The notes under the pieces were generated by a model. That model worked only from the letters and a program-made list of their open reading frames with translations. It searched no databases and was not told the origin of the DNA. A stretch of DNA of 64,000 bases, from assembly GCA_928212115.1 (NCBI GenBank), contig CAKMRJ010005634.1, positions 117,973,785-118,037,784 of the forward strand, written 5' to 3'. This document shows positions 45,259 to 56,990 of the stretch, in pieces; the first letter of the stretch is position 1; every line of letters begins with the position of its first letter. The stretch comes from Lactuca virosa. Lineage: Eukaryota; Streptophyta; Magnoliopsida; Asterales; Asteraceae. Made by a program: the position numbers and the translations under genes.

Positions 45259-45964
45259 ACTTCGTTCCAAAACAACTCTTAGAGTCATAATCCAAGATTG
45301 TAACATTGAGTGACATAAAGTAAGGTTTAAAACACTTATCAAATGTAGTGTAAAATGTTTTCTACTCCTGTACATTTGAAATTGGTAAGTTGTGATGTCT
45401 TGGATAAGACAAAGACCAACTAAGACCAATTGTGTGAAGTGTTTATCTTGATAAGAATCTGCACTATCCCTTGAATATTTGTTTTGTCAAGGAATGGTTC
45501 TTGATTAGGGAAACTTATATGTCAAGAGGACAGTGGGAGTCTTAAAGATCCTGAAAGGATTTCAAGATTTAATCAAGAGTAAAACCTGAGTTTTATCACT
45601 AGCACACGACTTAAGGTTTGCAACCTATTAAGTTGACATAATTCTTGTTTCTGTGTCTGTTCCTATTGAGTTAACTATGCATATGAGTTCTGTTCTAAAC
45701 TGTGTGCATAACAGCTTGGAAGCATTGGTGGGCCTTGTGCTACCAGATGACAAGAAATTAAGATTGAACAAGTTCAATCCATGTAAGGCTGAATTTGTTA
45801 CTAACCTTGTCTTGTGATTATGGTTTTGACAAATTCACATGGATAGAAACTCATACACTATAAAATCTAAGTGTCATAAGGTTTCTCTCCGATTCATGAA
45901 AATGATGGTGAGGAAATGCTTTCACTAAGAAGATTTTAAGTAGATAGCAATTGTGATGTTTGCA

Positions 45965-46097
45965 TTCTCAAAGTCGTTAGTGGAGCGTGTGTGGTTAACC
46001 AGCACACTAACATAGACTTGTGAGAAATGGCAAAGGTCTAAACAATTAAGACTATGATTACGGCATCCCTTTTCATAGTTCTGGAAATTGTTTAGAC
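45965..46097 (+). other. second set of A and C hairpins in Cop3
   Basis: A-type: TTCTCA/TGAGAA, AGTC/GACT and GTTAGTG/CACTAAC around GTGTGTGGTTAACC. C-type: GTCTAAACAATT and ACTATG paired with CATAGT and AATTGTTTAGAC around the 17-base loop ATTACGGCATCCCTTTT. Stems differ from the leader copies but pair fully. Confidence 0.7.
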
Positions 46098-48188
46098 ACA
46101 CATGTGAGCGATCTAAGAAAGGGTGTACGAATCTAAATTTCAGAAGTCCAGCTGATTTCTGGAAATATGTCAGAGCTAGTGGGAGCATAAGTGTTATGCT
46201 GATAATCATCATGTTAGTGGGAGCATGATTATTATGTTTAGTGTTGCAAGTTAGCAATGTTAATTATAGAAAACAAAAGTGTCAATTCGTAAAGTTGTAG
46301 GGGTTGAAAAAGTTGTTTTGTTATAATTAAGGGAGAGGAAATTATACTTCATTTCAATTCTAAAAGCTTAGATTGAGTTCTTAATCATCTTTAGTCAAGG
46401 ATATATATATGAATTTTATGTTGGAATGGTTCAACATAAGGAAATTCTATATATATTGCGTTCTCAAATTCGATTATGATCACGACATCCCTCTTCATAG
46501 TCGATTTTTGAAAACATGGAAAATAAAAAAAATATACTAGCAAAAGACTGATACATTATCAGGTCTTTATGTGAGACATCGTGAATCGTGTCCCATATGC
46601 TTCGGGTATATGATCAGTCACATGTGCTATAATATTCATCCTTTCTAAATTTTCCAAATGCTCAGAGCATTAAGAAGGGAAAAGTCTAGAATTGGATAAG
46701 ACTAAAATGATTAAGCAATTGTCGAGGACTATCTAAGGCTCACCAAAGATTGGTTGCTCAGGGACAGTTGGAAGTATAGTGTTAAATTTTGGAAGGACCA
46801 TATGGATATATTCTGAAAAGAGGTAGCTCTTGTTCAGATATGATAATCAAAATGGGAATATGGAAATTTTCCATATTGGGAGTTGGATATTAAGAATCTA
46901 TGAGAAAGTTAGAAACTTTTATGCAAGAAGGATGTTCAAAGCAATGTACTTTGAATATGAGAGTTCGTTTCCATAGAGTTGATCTCCTTTGGAATCCTCT
47001 GTAATGACTGATGACAAGGTTTTGGTGACCTTGTGCATAATCATTACGAGAGGATCAGTGCATATAAGTTTAAAATCTAACAGTTTTTTGGTAAATGGTA
47101 GGAATTAGGAATTCTTACATTTACAATAAGGATTTGGGATTGTGAAATGAGCATCATTGGAATCATGTTCAATTGATCTATTTCACAAAGTAAAGATCAT
47201 AGACAAACATAGTGTGCATACTTGGAGTACGACATAACTATTGTTTAGAAAAACAAAGTGTACATGCTAGGAGCATGGGACGACTGTTGTTTTTGTTCAA
47301 GTATTAAGTTGATTATTTGAAACATTATACAATGAATAATGTGTAATCAATATGGTGATAAATAAAAGGTGGTTTTATTTATATTCAAAAGGGTTCTGAG
47401 ACCATATTGGATTCGATTATTATTGTGTTTCACTTTGCATGTTTTGACTTCCAGAATAGCTAGGTTATTCTTTCCAAATGACTAAGTTATTTAAACACTC
47501 CACAGTCGTTCATATGTTGGAAGTAGGTATGAATTAAGACTGTCATGAATCGAGTTTGTAGATGGCTAAACGTGTTTAGACATAGCAATGGTTGCTACAA
47601 CATCCATGAGTACTCATAAGTTATGAGTATTGGAATTAACCCACGCTCACTTGTATCACTTCATGGAATTTATCTCGAGTGATCGTGAGACGGTAATATC
47701 ATATAAGTCTTCAAACCTAGAGATATGAGTTGTTACCTATGAGTTGGTTGTGCATTGATTGCACGTAAACGCATCAGCAACTTGATGTTATAAAACGTGC
47801 CTTTGTGTATAATTCAACAAGTAGTAGAAACAAGTATATGAGTCGAAGTTTATCTGTTCCTTCTAGTCCTTGGAGGATTAGAAGCGATATCTGGGCCCCT
47901 CGATGATTTTGTTTTGACCTATGTACCGGGCCCGTCAGAACCTAATTGATGTGTTCAATTTAGTTCTTTGTCAAACAAATCGGAAATCGAGAAACAAACT
48001 GCTGGACAATAAGTACGGCGTTGTTCCATGTATTTGTCCGACTGATATCATTAGAACAGAGGATTATATGATCACTTATCTAAAATGGCACTTCATAGTT
48101 CAACAGAGTTTTCGAGAGCTACGATTGCTGGTTGGTTCCTGAAGTAACATACGCAAATACAGTTATTAGACTTATCCAAGTGGGAGAC

Positions 48189-48945
48189 TGTTGGATAAGG
48201 TGTCTAAGTCCATAACTTATTTGGTATATACTTGACCCGACCCGGCATGGTCCATTTGGGTTGCACTTCACCCAAACTGTTTATGGATAATTTTATGAGA
48301 ATTATATACTTACGATTTATTAATATATTATAAGTTATAATATATTAATATAAAGTCATGTTATTTAATTAGTTTTAATCTTGACTTAATTATGAATTAA
48401 TTTAGTGATTAAAAGGAAGACTAATTAAATCATGGGCTATTATATTTATATGGTGTGGGCTAATACTCATTTGTTAATGGGCTAAGCTTATGTGGAAGTC
48501 CATGGATGATCCATGGAGCTTTTAACCCATGGATCCTTGGAAAGGAAAAGACATGGGTTATTAGGGTTTCACCCTAACCATGCACACTATATAAACAAGC
48601 TCATGTTGCATGAAATAAAACCCGAGTGTGTGTGTAATAGTGGTGGCCGATTTCTAAGTGTTAGTATACTCTCTCATACATTTTCCAAGTTTGTGGTGAT
48701 TTGTGATTTCCATTTGAGGCATTCACATTATTGGTGCTTGGCTCTCAAACTCCAAGGAATCAACAATCAACAAAAGGTATGTAATTCATCTAGTCCTTTT
48801 ATGTTTAAAAGTACCCCATGCCATGCTAGATAGGTTATAAACCTTGGAAAATAATATTTTGCATGTACCTCAGACAAACATAGATCCAAGGTTTATTAGG
48901 GTTGCATGTACACTTAGGAAGTGTTAGAATGCTCAAAACCCAACA
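48189..48945 (+). repeat. Cop3 3' LTR
   Basis: 757 bp, four differences from the 5' LTR. TATA at 48587-48596. Confidence 0.95.
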
Positions 48946-49085
48946 AATACACCTCGGGGAGTCTTTTTGTAATAAAATACAGACTCCAGGTAGTATTAAA
49001 TGGACAATACACCTCGGGGAGTCTTAAGTAATAAAATAAAGACTCCAGGTAGTATTAAATGGACAATACACCTCGGGGAGTCTTT
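48946..49085 (-). repeat. 58 bp hairpin minisatellite of GypG, second part
   Basis: Continuation of the array at 40985-41217, starting with the second copy of the AATAC duplication. Confidence 0.85.
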
Positions 49086-52000
49086 TTGCCTTTAATCTCA
49101 AGTTGGTTAATTAAAGGTTTAAATGTGAACTCGTATGTAACCATGCAAGATGACCCTCTGGTGTCATATGTAGTGAGGTGACATTTGTCACCCCTTGGCC
49201 TTATCGGCTGGGACTGTAGCTAGAAGTCAGGGTATGGGAGTGTCTGTCCCGTATAGATCTATACACAAGATGCCCGCTCTCCCTCCAGGAGACTCTTGTT
49301 ACAAAATGATACAACATTGTATTGTTGTATCCTTAAATAGTATGTCACATTAATTTATCGTATAACAGGGGTTTGTATAGTAATTCATAGTGTAGTAATG
49401 TTCTCTCTGTACTAGTGTATAGTATACTCTCTTGTATAGTGTATAGTGTGAAATGTTTCTCAAAATAGTGTGTTCTGACTCATGTATGAACTGACCCTTT
49501 GTACGCTTCATTGTACTAGAAGTAATGAATAGTGTCTTCCTAAACTATACCTATTATAGTTTACTAGTGTTTTACTTGAACTGTTATTGAAAGGACTCTT
49601 TTATCTACTAAGTTATGCTTGTACTTTAAAAACGGAGTTTTGTGAAACTATAAAGTAACATAACTTTAAAAGAGTTTTTGGAATGTTTTGATCACTTATA
49701 AAAGACATAAGCAATATTTTGAAAGATGTTTATAACAAACAATTACACAATTATCATTGTGTTCAACTTGTATCCCCCCCCCTTTAAAACATTGAAAATA
49801 GTTAAAAGATTCATTACGGGGTATGAACTCACCTGATGTGGGTGATTCAACGAATACGCGCGTAAGGATAAGAAGTTCCACGAATGAAGTCCCGAGACAC
49901 AACAAGTCCTAAATGGCATACATTGGCATATATTGACATAAATATAGTGCTTGGAAGCAACCAAATGCAAGGAAACACCTCACGGAACTAGGAAACACTT
50001 TGACCAAGTGTTGGAATCACATGTGATTGACCTAAAGGATGTTTAAGGCCATGGTTTGGTGTTTACGGCCATGTGTTTACGGCCAAGGGAGTTTACGGCC
50101 GTAAACTCATGGTCAAACATGCATAAGTGTGTGTTTGAAGGCTAGGGAAGCTTGAGGGAATTTTGCTCTACACAAGGATGAGAAAGACCAACTCAATGGT
50201 GAGTGTTGAGTTGTTTACGGCCAAGGGAGTTTACTCCTGGCCGTAAAATCTCTAAATGGTCATATTTAGGGTCTTAAAGGTAAGGAGTCTCAAGGGTTCA
50301 AGTGTTCTAAGGTTTAGCAAGAGTCTAGAAGTGTTTAAGGTCCAAGACTTGACCATAATTGGAGTTTACGGCCAAGGGTGTTTACTCTTGGGCCGTAAAC
50401 TCTCTAATGATGAGTTTGGTGATGATTCAAGGTCTTACAAATCACAAGGGAGTGTTCTAGCCTCAAATCCAAGTCTTAGGAAGAGTTTATGGCCAAAATG
50501 GCACCTTTATAGGGGTTTACGACCATGGGAGATGGTTTGGCCGTAAACTCCTTTTGGTCCTTCATTCTTGATGATTTCAAGGCTCTAAACATGAGTCTTA
50601 GCTAGATAACAAGTATAGGGAAGAGTACTTAGGATATAGAGGCTTGAAAGGGTCGATTTTGGCCAAGAACACTAGTGTGTGTTCTTGGTGTTCTTGGTGA
50701 AACTTGAAGATCTAAGAAAAGTTGATTTTCATGGATGAAATCAAAGAATGTAACTAGTAGATGAAGTGTAACAACAAATCAAGGAAGAACACTTACCACT
50801 TTTGAAGATCTAGGATGAAAATCGGGATGATAGTTGAGAGAGAATTGGAGTGTTCTTGAGTTGGAAATGAGAGAATGAAGAAAGTTGAAGGATATGAGCC
50901 TATATGAGGGGAGTTTACGGCCCAACTTGATTTTACGGCCGTAAACTCAAGTGTTGTGGCCGTGAACTCCTTTTTGATGAGGATTAAGGCTCGAATGTTG
51001 CATAGTGTCTCTAGCAGGTACTTCCCAATACTTATTCCTTAAGTGTACTAGGCTAAAACTCCTTAGGATGACCTTTAACCAGGCTAGAACTCATTACTCT
51101 TGAGTCTGACACTCAGTTGAGTTGACTGACTGAGCTTAAAAAGCAAAAAAAAAAAATTTCGGGTTGTCACAAAGAACCCTAAGGAAATACTATTATAATC
51201 GAAATATACATAGGATTAGGGTTGCATACCTTTGATTTGTGGTATTAAACAAATCACTTCAATCCTTTTTGTTTGTTGGTCTTGGAAAGATAGCACCAAG
51301 AGGATGATGCCTCTAATTGCTCACACCCAAAACCAGAAACTCGAGACAGAGGATGTGAGGGAAATTTCGTTCCAATGCTTATAGGTAATGAGGTCCACGG
51401 AATTTGCAAGCCAATGGGTCCTATTTATAGTTAAGGTAACTTGCAGGCAAAGCAAGATTTGAATTAATTAAATAATAAATTTAATTGAAATGTAAATCCT
51501 TTCCTTTAATGCAACCAGGAGGCTTCCAGAAACCGTATAAAACCCTCCAAAACCATCCATACCATGGATGATTCTAGAATTGCTTCTTTTGTTCAACTAT
51601 TGAACAATTACAATTCACCCCTTGTATCTTCAATTAATTCCAATTAATCTCAAATTAGTTCCAAATTAATTCTGATTAATAATTAATAAATTCTAATTAA
51701 TTTCACATTAATTTATTAATCATATAAATTAACAAATCAATTATTTAACAACTGATTTCCGATTAGTTTATTAATCACGTAATAAATCAACAAACCAACT
51801 ATCTATTTCCAATTAATATATTAATCACATAATATATTAACAAATCATTTTCTCATAATTTCCAATTAGTTTGTTAATCATATAATAATCTAATAAATTA
51901 TACTTCTCTCTCCAAATATCATTTCTAGCTATTTATGGTCATGAGGGAAACTGTCACACCTCCAAACCGAGATGGCGGAAACATTCGGGGGCGGAGGACG

Positions 52001-52564
52001 TCATGTACAATATCATAACAATACATAATAGTAAAACAAGCAACAACATCCATTGCATTAATAGAATAGTTAATACATGTGTGTTCCGAGTATAGTTGTA
52101 TCACACCAAAAATGTATATATCAAAATAAAAGACGAGTCTTGAACATGATCCGTCTTCTCAAGAACCTGGTCCAGTGTACCTGTCTACTGGTTCCCTGAG
52201 AATACAAGTTATTTTAAAAGAGAGTATCAACATTTAAGTTGGTGAGTTCATAAGTATTTAATGCCAAAGGTTTGTGTTTGTTTCATGAAAATGTTTGTGT
52301 TTGCTTAGTAAAATGTTTGTATTCTTCCCAGAAAATCCTATATTTTTTCTAAAAGTGAAATGTAGTCTTCTACCCAAGACCCGACTATTTTGTATGTTTG
52401 TTCTCTTGTAAAAATATATGTGTGTACTTGAATTAGTATAAAATGCAAGTTTTCCATATTTTTAAGATAAGCTACTGATGCATTAACTACCTTGTAACCA
52501 AAATGGTTAATTAAGGTTAAATGTGATTAGGTTATAACCATGCTTGATTGACTAGTATAAAACA

Positions 52565-52708
52565 CGACGTTCTTCAGGCGTCGAAAATGGTATGACATTT
52601 GTCACCCGTAGACCTGCAGGTCCCACTGTAGCTTGCAGCAAGGTGTGGGATGGTCAATCCCGTATAGATCTATACACAAACTCACGCTCTCCTTCCAGGA
52701 GACTCTAG
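52565..52708 (-). other. Z module (GypF 3' LTR)
   Basis: CGACG-CCTGAAGAA-CGTCG at 52583-52565, then AGACCTGCAGGTC, the GGGATTGACCATCCC-type stem and GTATAGATCTATAC. Confidence 0.65.
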
Positions 52709-53080
52709 TTACAAAATGTGACCTAAAAAAGTATATTTCTATATCATGAAATAGTATCTCACATTTTAGTTATCTTGTTCTCGTTATAGTATGTATGTTC
52801 CTTCTTATTCTTGTTATGGTATGTATGTATTGACTCATGTATGTTTCTTTGATCTAGAAATAGTGTGTATGTATTGACTCATGTATGTTTCTCTGATCTA
52901 GAAATAGTGGGTAGTGATCCTCTAAACTATACCTATTATAGTTTACTAGTATGCTTGTTTGAACTATTACTGATTTGTAGAAAAGACTCAATTGTTCAAC
53001 ATAAGCAACTGAGTTAAGTATGTTCCTTAAAAATGGGGGTTTAATATTCATGTATATATTTAACAAGTATAACTATGATT

Positions 53081-53176
53081 TAGCCGACAGTCGGACTAAT
53101 GATCCTACCCTAAGCCCACAACCAAACAAGGAACAGGAGTCAAGGTATTTAGCAATAGTCCTAAGTCCGTTAAAGG
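53081..53176 (-). other. Y module, copy 11 (GypF 3' LTR)
   Basis: Exact core CTGTTCCTTGTTTGGTTGTGG. Arms built on GGACTTAGGACTA and TAGTCCGACTGTC. Confidence 0.6.
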
Positions 53177-54213
53177 ATACTTATACATAAATAGATACAC
53201 GAATTTGATTTTGATAAAAACAGAAATCTAACAATAGTTTTAAAATGGTTTTAACAAGCTTTTGAGTATAAGAAATCCTTTTGTTTGACGTTCTCACATG
53301 TAAGTGATTAACACAATTATATTGTGTTCTACTTGTATTCTCCCCCTAAAAAGCATTTAAAACTGTAATTTTTAGGGGTATGAACTCACCTTATGTGGGT
53401 GATTCGATATAAGGTTCGATATAGGTTGATTGATTCCACAAGCTAGTTACCGTGACGAAACAAGTCCTAAATGGCAATTTATGCAACATAATGGCATTCA
53501 ATTAGCAATTATAACCTCTAAGGCATTAGGGAAAAACCTATGATGTAAGGAACACTTACAAAAGAAGTGTTAGAACCGAAATCAAGAATCTTCTTGGAGT
53601 TCATGGCCATCCTCGGTGTTCACGGCCACAAAGGGTTCACGGCCCTTGAAGATTCAAATGATTACGGCTATAACTCAGTGGGTGTTCTTGGTGAGATGAT
53701 GATGATGAAAGTGTTCACGACCCAAGGATCTTGATGATCTTGAGTTCACGGCCCAAGGATCTTGAAGAAATGAAGAACACTTGAAGACCCTTAGCAATAT
53801 CTTTAAGAAGATTCAAATGAAAGGATGGTAGTTGAGAGGGAATGAGTGTTTTCGGTTGAAGATCTTTGAGAGTGAATTGGTGTGTTTACGGTCAGAAGGG
53901 TAGAAGTGAGCCAAAAATCATTCAACACTTATATATAGGGGGAAGATCACGGCCACAAGCCGAGGGTTCACGCCCCGAAGGCTTGTTCACGGCCCGAAGG
54001 CTCGTTTACGGCCCGAAGGCTTGTGGTCCTCGGTTCCAAATGACTTCCCTCCAAAACACAAAACACCTAAGAATGCTAGGTTTTTACACCTATAAATTCA
54101 TTGCCCTAACTATTTTAAGATAATAAAAGAAATAAGTTTGACTTTTGATTGATATGTTTGACTTTAGTTGACCAAGTTTGACTTATACAAGATAGAAATT
54201 ACGGGTTGTCACA

Positions 54214-54232
54214 TCATCCCCCTGTTAAAGGG
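54214..54232 (-). other. GypF polypurine tract
   Basis: CCCTTTAACAGGGGGATGA in element sense, just before the 3' LTR. The run of G is shorter than in A, B and D. Confidence 0.8.
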
Positions 54233-54271
54233 AATTTCGTCCCAAAATTAAGACTAAGAAATACACATGGG

Positions 54272-55752
54272 CTAATGAAAAAGATGAGGATACTTATGTT
54301 TCATTTGATCCTCCCGCTCCCAAGTGAATTCGGGTCCCCGTTTTGCATTCCAGCGAACCTTCACTATCGGGATACGACTTTATTTGGTTTGTTTGACTTC
54401 CCTATACATGATTTCTATGGGTTCTTCCACGAAGTTGAGGCTCTCATTGATCTCGATTTCATCGAGTGGGATAACAAGAGTCTCATCAGATAGGCACTTT
54501 TTTAGGTTCGATACGTGGAAGGTAGTGTGTACGTTACTAAGTTCTTGAGGTAGTCGGAGTTTGTAAGCTACAGGGCCGATTCTAGCGACAATCTCGAAAG
54601 GCCCAATGTACCTTGGATTTAGCTTACCACGCTTTCCAAAGAATATAAAGCCCTTCCAGGGTGAGACCTTCAATAGAACGAGGTCACCAACCTGAAATTC
54701 CAAAGGTTTCCGTCTTTTGTCAGCGTAGCTTTTCTGTCGGTCTCTAGAGGCTTTCAATCGTTCACGAATATGAACAATCTTCTCTGTTGTTTCCCGCATG
54801 ATTTCCGGACCTGTGAGAGTGCTGCCAGGAACTTGTCCTTAACTAGTTGTGTATCGCCCTCCTCAGCCCAACACAGAGGGGATGTGCACTTCCGGCCATA
54901 GAGGGCTTCAAATGGAGCAACGTTGATACTAGTATGGTAGTTGTTGTTGTATGAAAACTCGACCAATGGTAAATGGATATCCTAGGATTTACCGAAGTCG
55001 ATCACACAAGTTCTTAGCATGTCTTCCAACGTTTGTATCGTCCTCTCACTCTGTCCATCAGTTTGTGGGTGGTAGGCTGTACTCATGTCCATCCTAGTTC
55101 TCAGGAACTTTTGTAGCGACTGCCAGAATCTTGAAGTGAATCTACTGTCTCTATCAAAGATGATCGATATGGGAACACCATGCAGTCGTACAATCTCCCT
55201 AATGTATGTTCTTGTCAATTTCTCCATCTTGTCAGTTTCTTTGATTGGCCGGAAGCGTGCAGACTTAGTTAACCTGTCTGCGATCACCCATATGGTATCG
55301 AGACCACCCGTTGTCTTGGGCAACTTGGTTATGAAGTCCATTGTAATCCGCTCCCACTTCCACTCAGGTATCTCCGGTTGTTGTAGTAAACCTGAGGGCT
55401 TCTGATATTCTACTTTAACTTTGGCGCAAGTTAGACACTTGCCTATAAAGGTAGCAATATCAGCTTTCATGTTAGGCCACCAATATAACTTTTTGAGATC
55501 CAGATACATCTTATCTGAACCTGGATGAATGGAGTATCGAGTATTGTGAGCTTCATTCATGACAACGTCTCTAAAGCCACCGAACTTCGGTGTCCAGATC
55601 CGATCCATGAGATATAAGACTCCGTCACCCTTGACTTCTAATTTCTTATCCATCCCTCTTAGGGATTCACCTGTCACATTTACAGGTTTCAAGGCTTCCT
55701 GTTGAGCCTCCTTAATCTGTGTGGACAGATGTGAATGGATTGTCATAGTCAA
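54272..55752 (-). pseudogene. GypF integrase with C-terminal chromodomain, broken
   Basis: The zinc-binding part has IHPGSDKMY and CLTCAKVK. The catalytic core runs from ITMDFITKLPK through IFDRDSRFTSRFW to HPQTDGQSERTIQTLEDMLR, so the D, D and E are present. The C-terminal part holds VGDLVLLKVSP and GKLNPRYIGPFEI, then a chromodomain-like tail with VRWNAKRGPEFTWERED ending at 54272. The enzyme inserts element DNA and the chromodomain directs it to marked chromatin. Lesions: a frame break at about 54980-54966, another near 54780, and one TAA in the tail (KQTK*SRIP, CAA or CAG in relatives). Confidence 0.9.
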
Positions 55753-56150
55753 TGCCCTGACTCTACGACCTGAGTATTCTTTTTGACTTAAAGGCGTCAG
55801 CTACTACGTTGGCTTTACCGGGATGATAATGAATTTCTCATTCGTAGTCATTTAGTAGCTCGACCCACCGTCGTTGTCTCATGTTGAGGTCCTTTTGATC
55901 GAATATGTGCTGAAGGCTTTTGTGGTCTGTAAAGATAGTGCTTTTCTTACCATACAGGTAGTGTCACCAGATCTTCAGAGCAAATACAACGACTCCTAAC
56001 TCAAGATCATGTGTAGTGTAGTTGACTTCGTGTGTCTTAAGCTGTCTTGAGGAATAGGCGATGACCTTTCCTCGTTGCATAAGAACACAACCAAGCCCTT
56101 GGTTGGATGCATCGCAGTAAACCATGAAATCTTCTATCCCTTCTGGGGAG
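55753..56150 (-). pseudogene. GypF RNase H domain, broken
   Basis: Reads FMVYCDASNQGLGCVLMQ, IAYSSRQLKTHEVNYTTHD and IHYHPGKANVVADAF, the usual gypsy RNase H with Asp, Glu and Asp in place. Two TGA stops (after KIW and after NDYE) and a frame change near 56130 from the RT frame. In active relatives it removes the RNA strand during reverse transcription. Confidence 0.85.
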
Positions 56151-56990
56151 GGATAATATCGGTGCGGTACATAAGGCTTGCTTCAGCGTTTGGAACGCCT
56201 TCTCTTGTTTCTCTTCCCAGTCAAAGGTCACACCTTTTTGGGTCAATGTGGTAAGTGGTTTTGCAATATTTGAAAAGTTCTGAATAAACCTCCGATAGTA
56301 ACCAGCGAGGCCTAGAAATTGACGAATTTCTGTAGGCGTCTTTGCTGCTGACCAGTTCTCAATGGCGTTTATTTTGGAAGGGTCCACATGTATTCCCTCT
56401 TCGCTAACCACGTAACCCAAGAATTCGACTCTTCGAATCCAAAATTCGCATTTAGAGAACTTCGCATAAAGCTTCTCTGCTCGTAGTGTTTCTAAGATCT
56501 GTCGTAGGTATTGACTATGCTCCTCCTGACTGCGTGAGTAGATGAGTATGTCGTCAATGAATACGATTACGAACTTATCTAAGTACACCCGGTTCATTAA
56601 GTCCATGAACACTGCGGGCGCATTGGTTGATCCGAAGGGCATCACTACAAACTCGTAGTGACCATAACGAGTTCGGAAGGCTGTTTTGGGAACATCTTCC
56701 TCTAACACTCGTAACTGGTGATACCCGGATCTTAAGTCAATCTTTGAAAAGTAGCTCTCTCCTTGAAGTTGGTCGAACAAGTCGTCTATCCGTGGTAGAG
56801 GGTATCGGTTCTTAATGGTAAGTTTGTTTAGCTCGCAGACGGAACGATCCGTCTTTCTTCTTTACGAACAAGACCGATGCTCCCTAGGGTGAGAAACTTG
56901 GTCTAATAAATCCCTTGCTTATCAGTTCGTTCAGTTGACTGGATAGTTCCTGCATCTCGGCTGGTGCTAGTCGATAAGGCGATTTAGCTA
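56151..56990 (-). pseudogene. GypF reverse transcriptase, broken
   Basis: Starts after LNELISKGFIRPSFSP with a TAG where relatives have Trp, then LFVKKKDGSFRL. A damaged stretch (56870-56785) follows, then an open 247-residue frame from 56780 with KIDLRSGYHQLRV, RYGHYEFVVMPFG, the catalytic FIDDIL box (about 56560-56545), FLGYVVSEEGI and FLGLAGYYRRFI. It copies element RNA into DNA in active relatives. The catalytic residues are intact but the frame is not. Confidence 0.92.

Larger units (their letters stand above)
44215..48188 (+). other. Cop3 4 kb internal region without pol
   Basis: No recognisable pol domain in any frame. It holds a 136 bp tandem duplication (44987-45258), an extra A-type hairpin at 45965-46026 and extra C-type hairpins at 46036-46097 and 46464-46511. 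The part at about 47520-47690 is homologous to 62834-63020 (minus strand), so this region belongs to a family and is not random filler. It ends in the purine-rich CAAGTGGGAGAC before the 3' LTR. Confidence 0.7.
41218..48945 (+). mobile_element. Cop3: young non-autonomous copia element with gag only
   Basis: LTRs 41218-41974 and 48189-48945 (757 bp each). I count four differences between them. Target duplication AATAC at 41213-41217 and 48946-48950. The internal part holds a primer site, a 1.5 kb hairpin-rich leader, an intact 240-residue gag and about 4 kb without pol. Protease, integrase, RT and RNase H are not recognisable, so its movement needed a partner element. Confidence 0.95.
39671..51171 (-). 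mobile_element. GypG: solo LTR (about 3.8 kb) holding Cop3
   Basis: In element sense it starts TGTGACAACCCG at 51171 and ends GGGGTGTGACA at 39671. AAGAA at 39666-39670 and 51172-51176 is a perfect target duplication. Words GAGTTTACGGCCGTAAACTC occur at 50040-50560 and 50917-50970. TATA-like CTCATATAGG lies near 50900. Donor GTAAGTG near 50797, acceptor CATTTAG ending 49909, exon 49908-49833 (76 nt), donor GTGAGTT at 49832, acceptor TTGTATTCTCAG ending 39907, then 15 nt and ACAG|GTAC. Cop3 sits inside the proposed second intron. Confidence 0.9.
51952..54213 (-). repeat. GypF 3' LTR
   Basis: Words of the GGCCGTGAAC and GGCCCGAAGGCTTG type at 53590-53770 and 53940-54030. TATA CTATATATAAG near 53938. 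Acceptor CATTTAG ending 53467, exon 53466-53390 (77 nt), donor GTGAGTT at 53389, acceptor TTGTATTCTCAG ending 52196, then 15 nt and ACAG|GTAC. Intron ends carry GAGAATACAAGT and ACTTGTATTCTC, fully complementary. Y module at 53081-53176, Z module at 52565-52708. I did not find a convincing first donor. Confidence 0.88.

Noticed and set aside
47921..48142. 73-residue frame near the 3' end of Cop3
   Set aside because: No conserved feature. The homologous region at 62834-64000 lacks it, and composition is that of the surrounding non-coding text.
53546..53560. GTAAGTG in the GypF LTR as first donor
   Set aside because: It lies downstream of the word array, not before it as in A, D and G, and close to the acceptor. 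It aligns with non-donor text in A, so it is probably chance.
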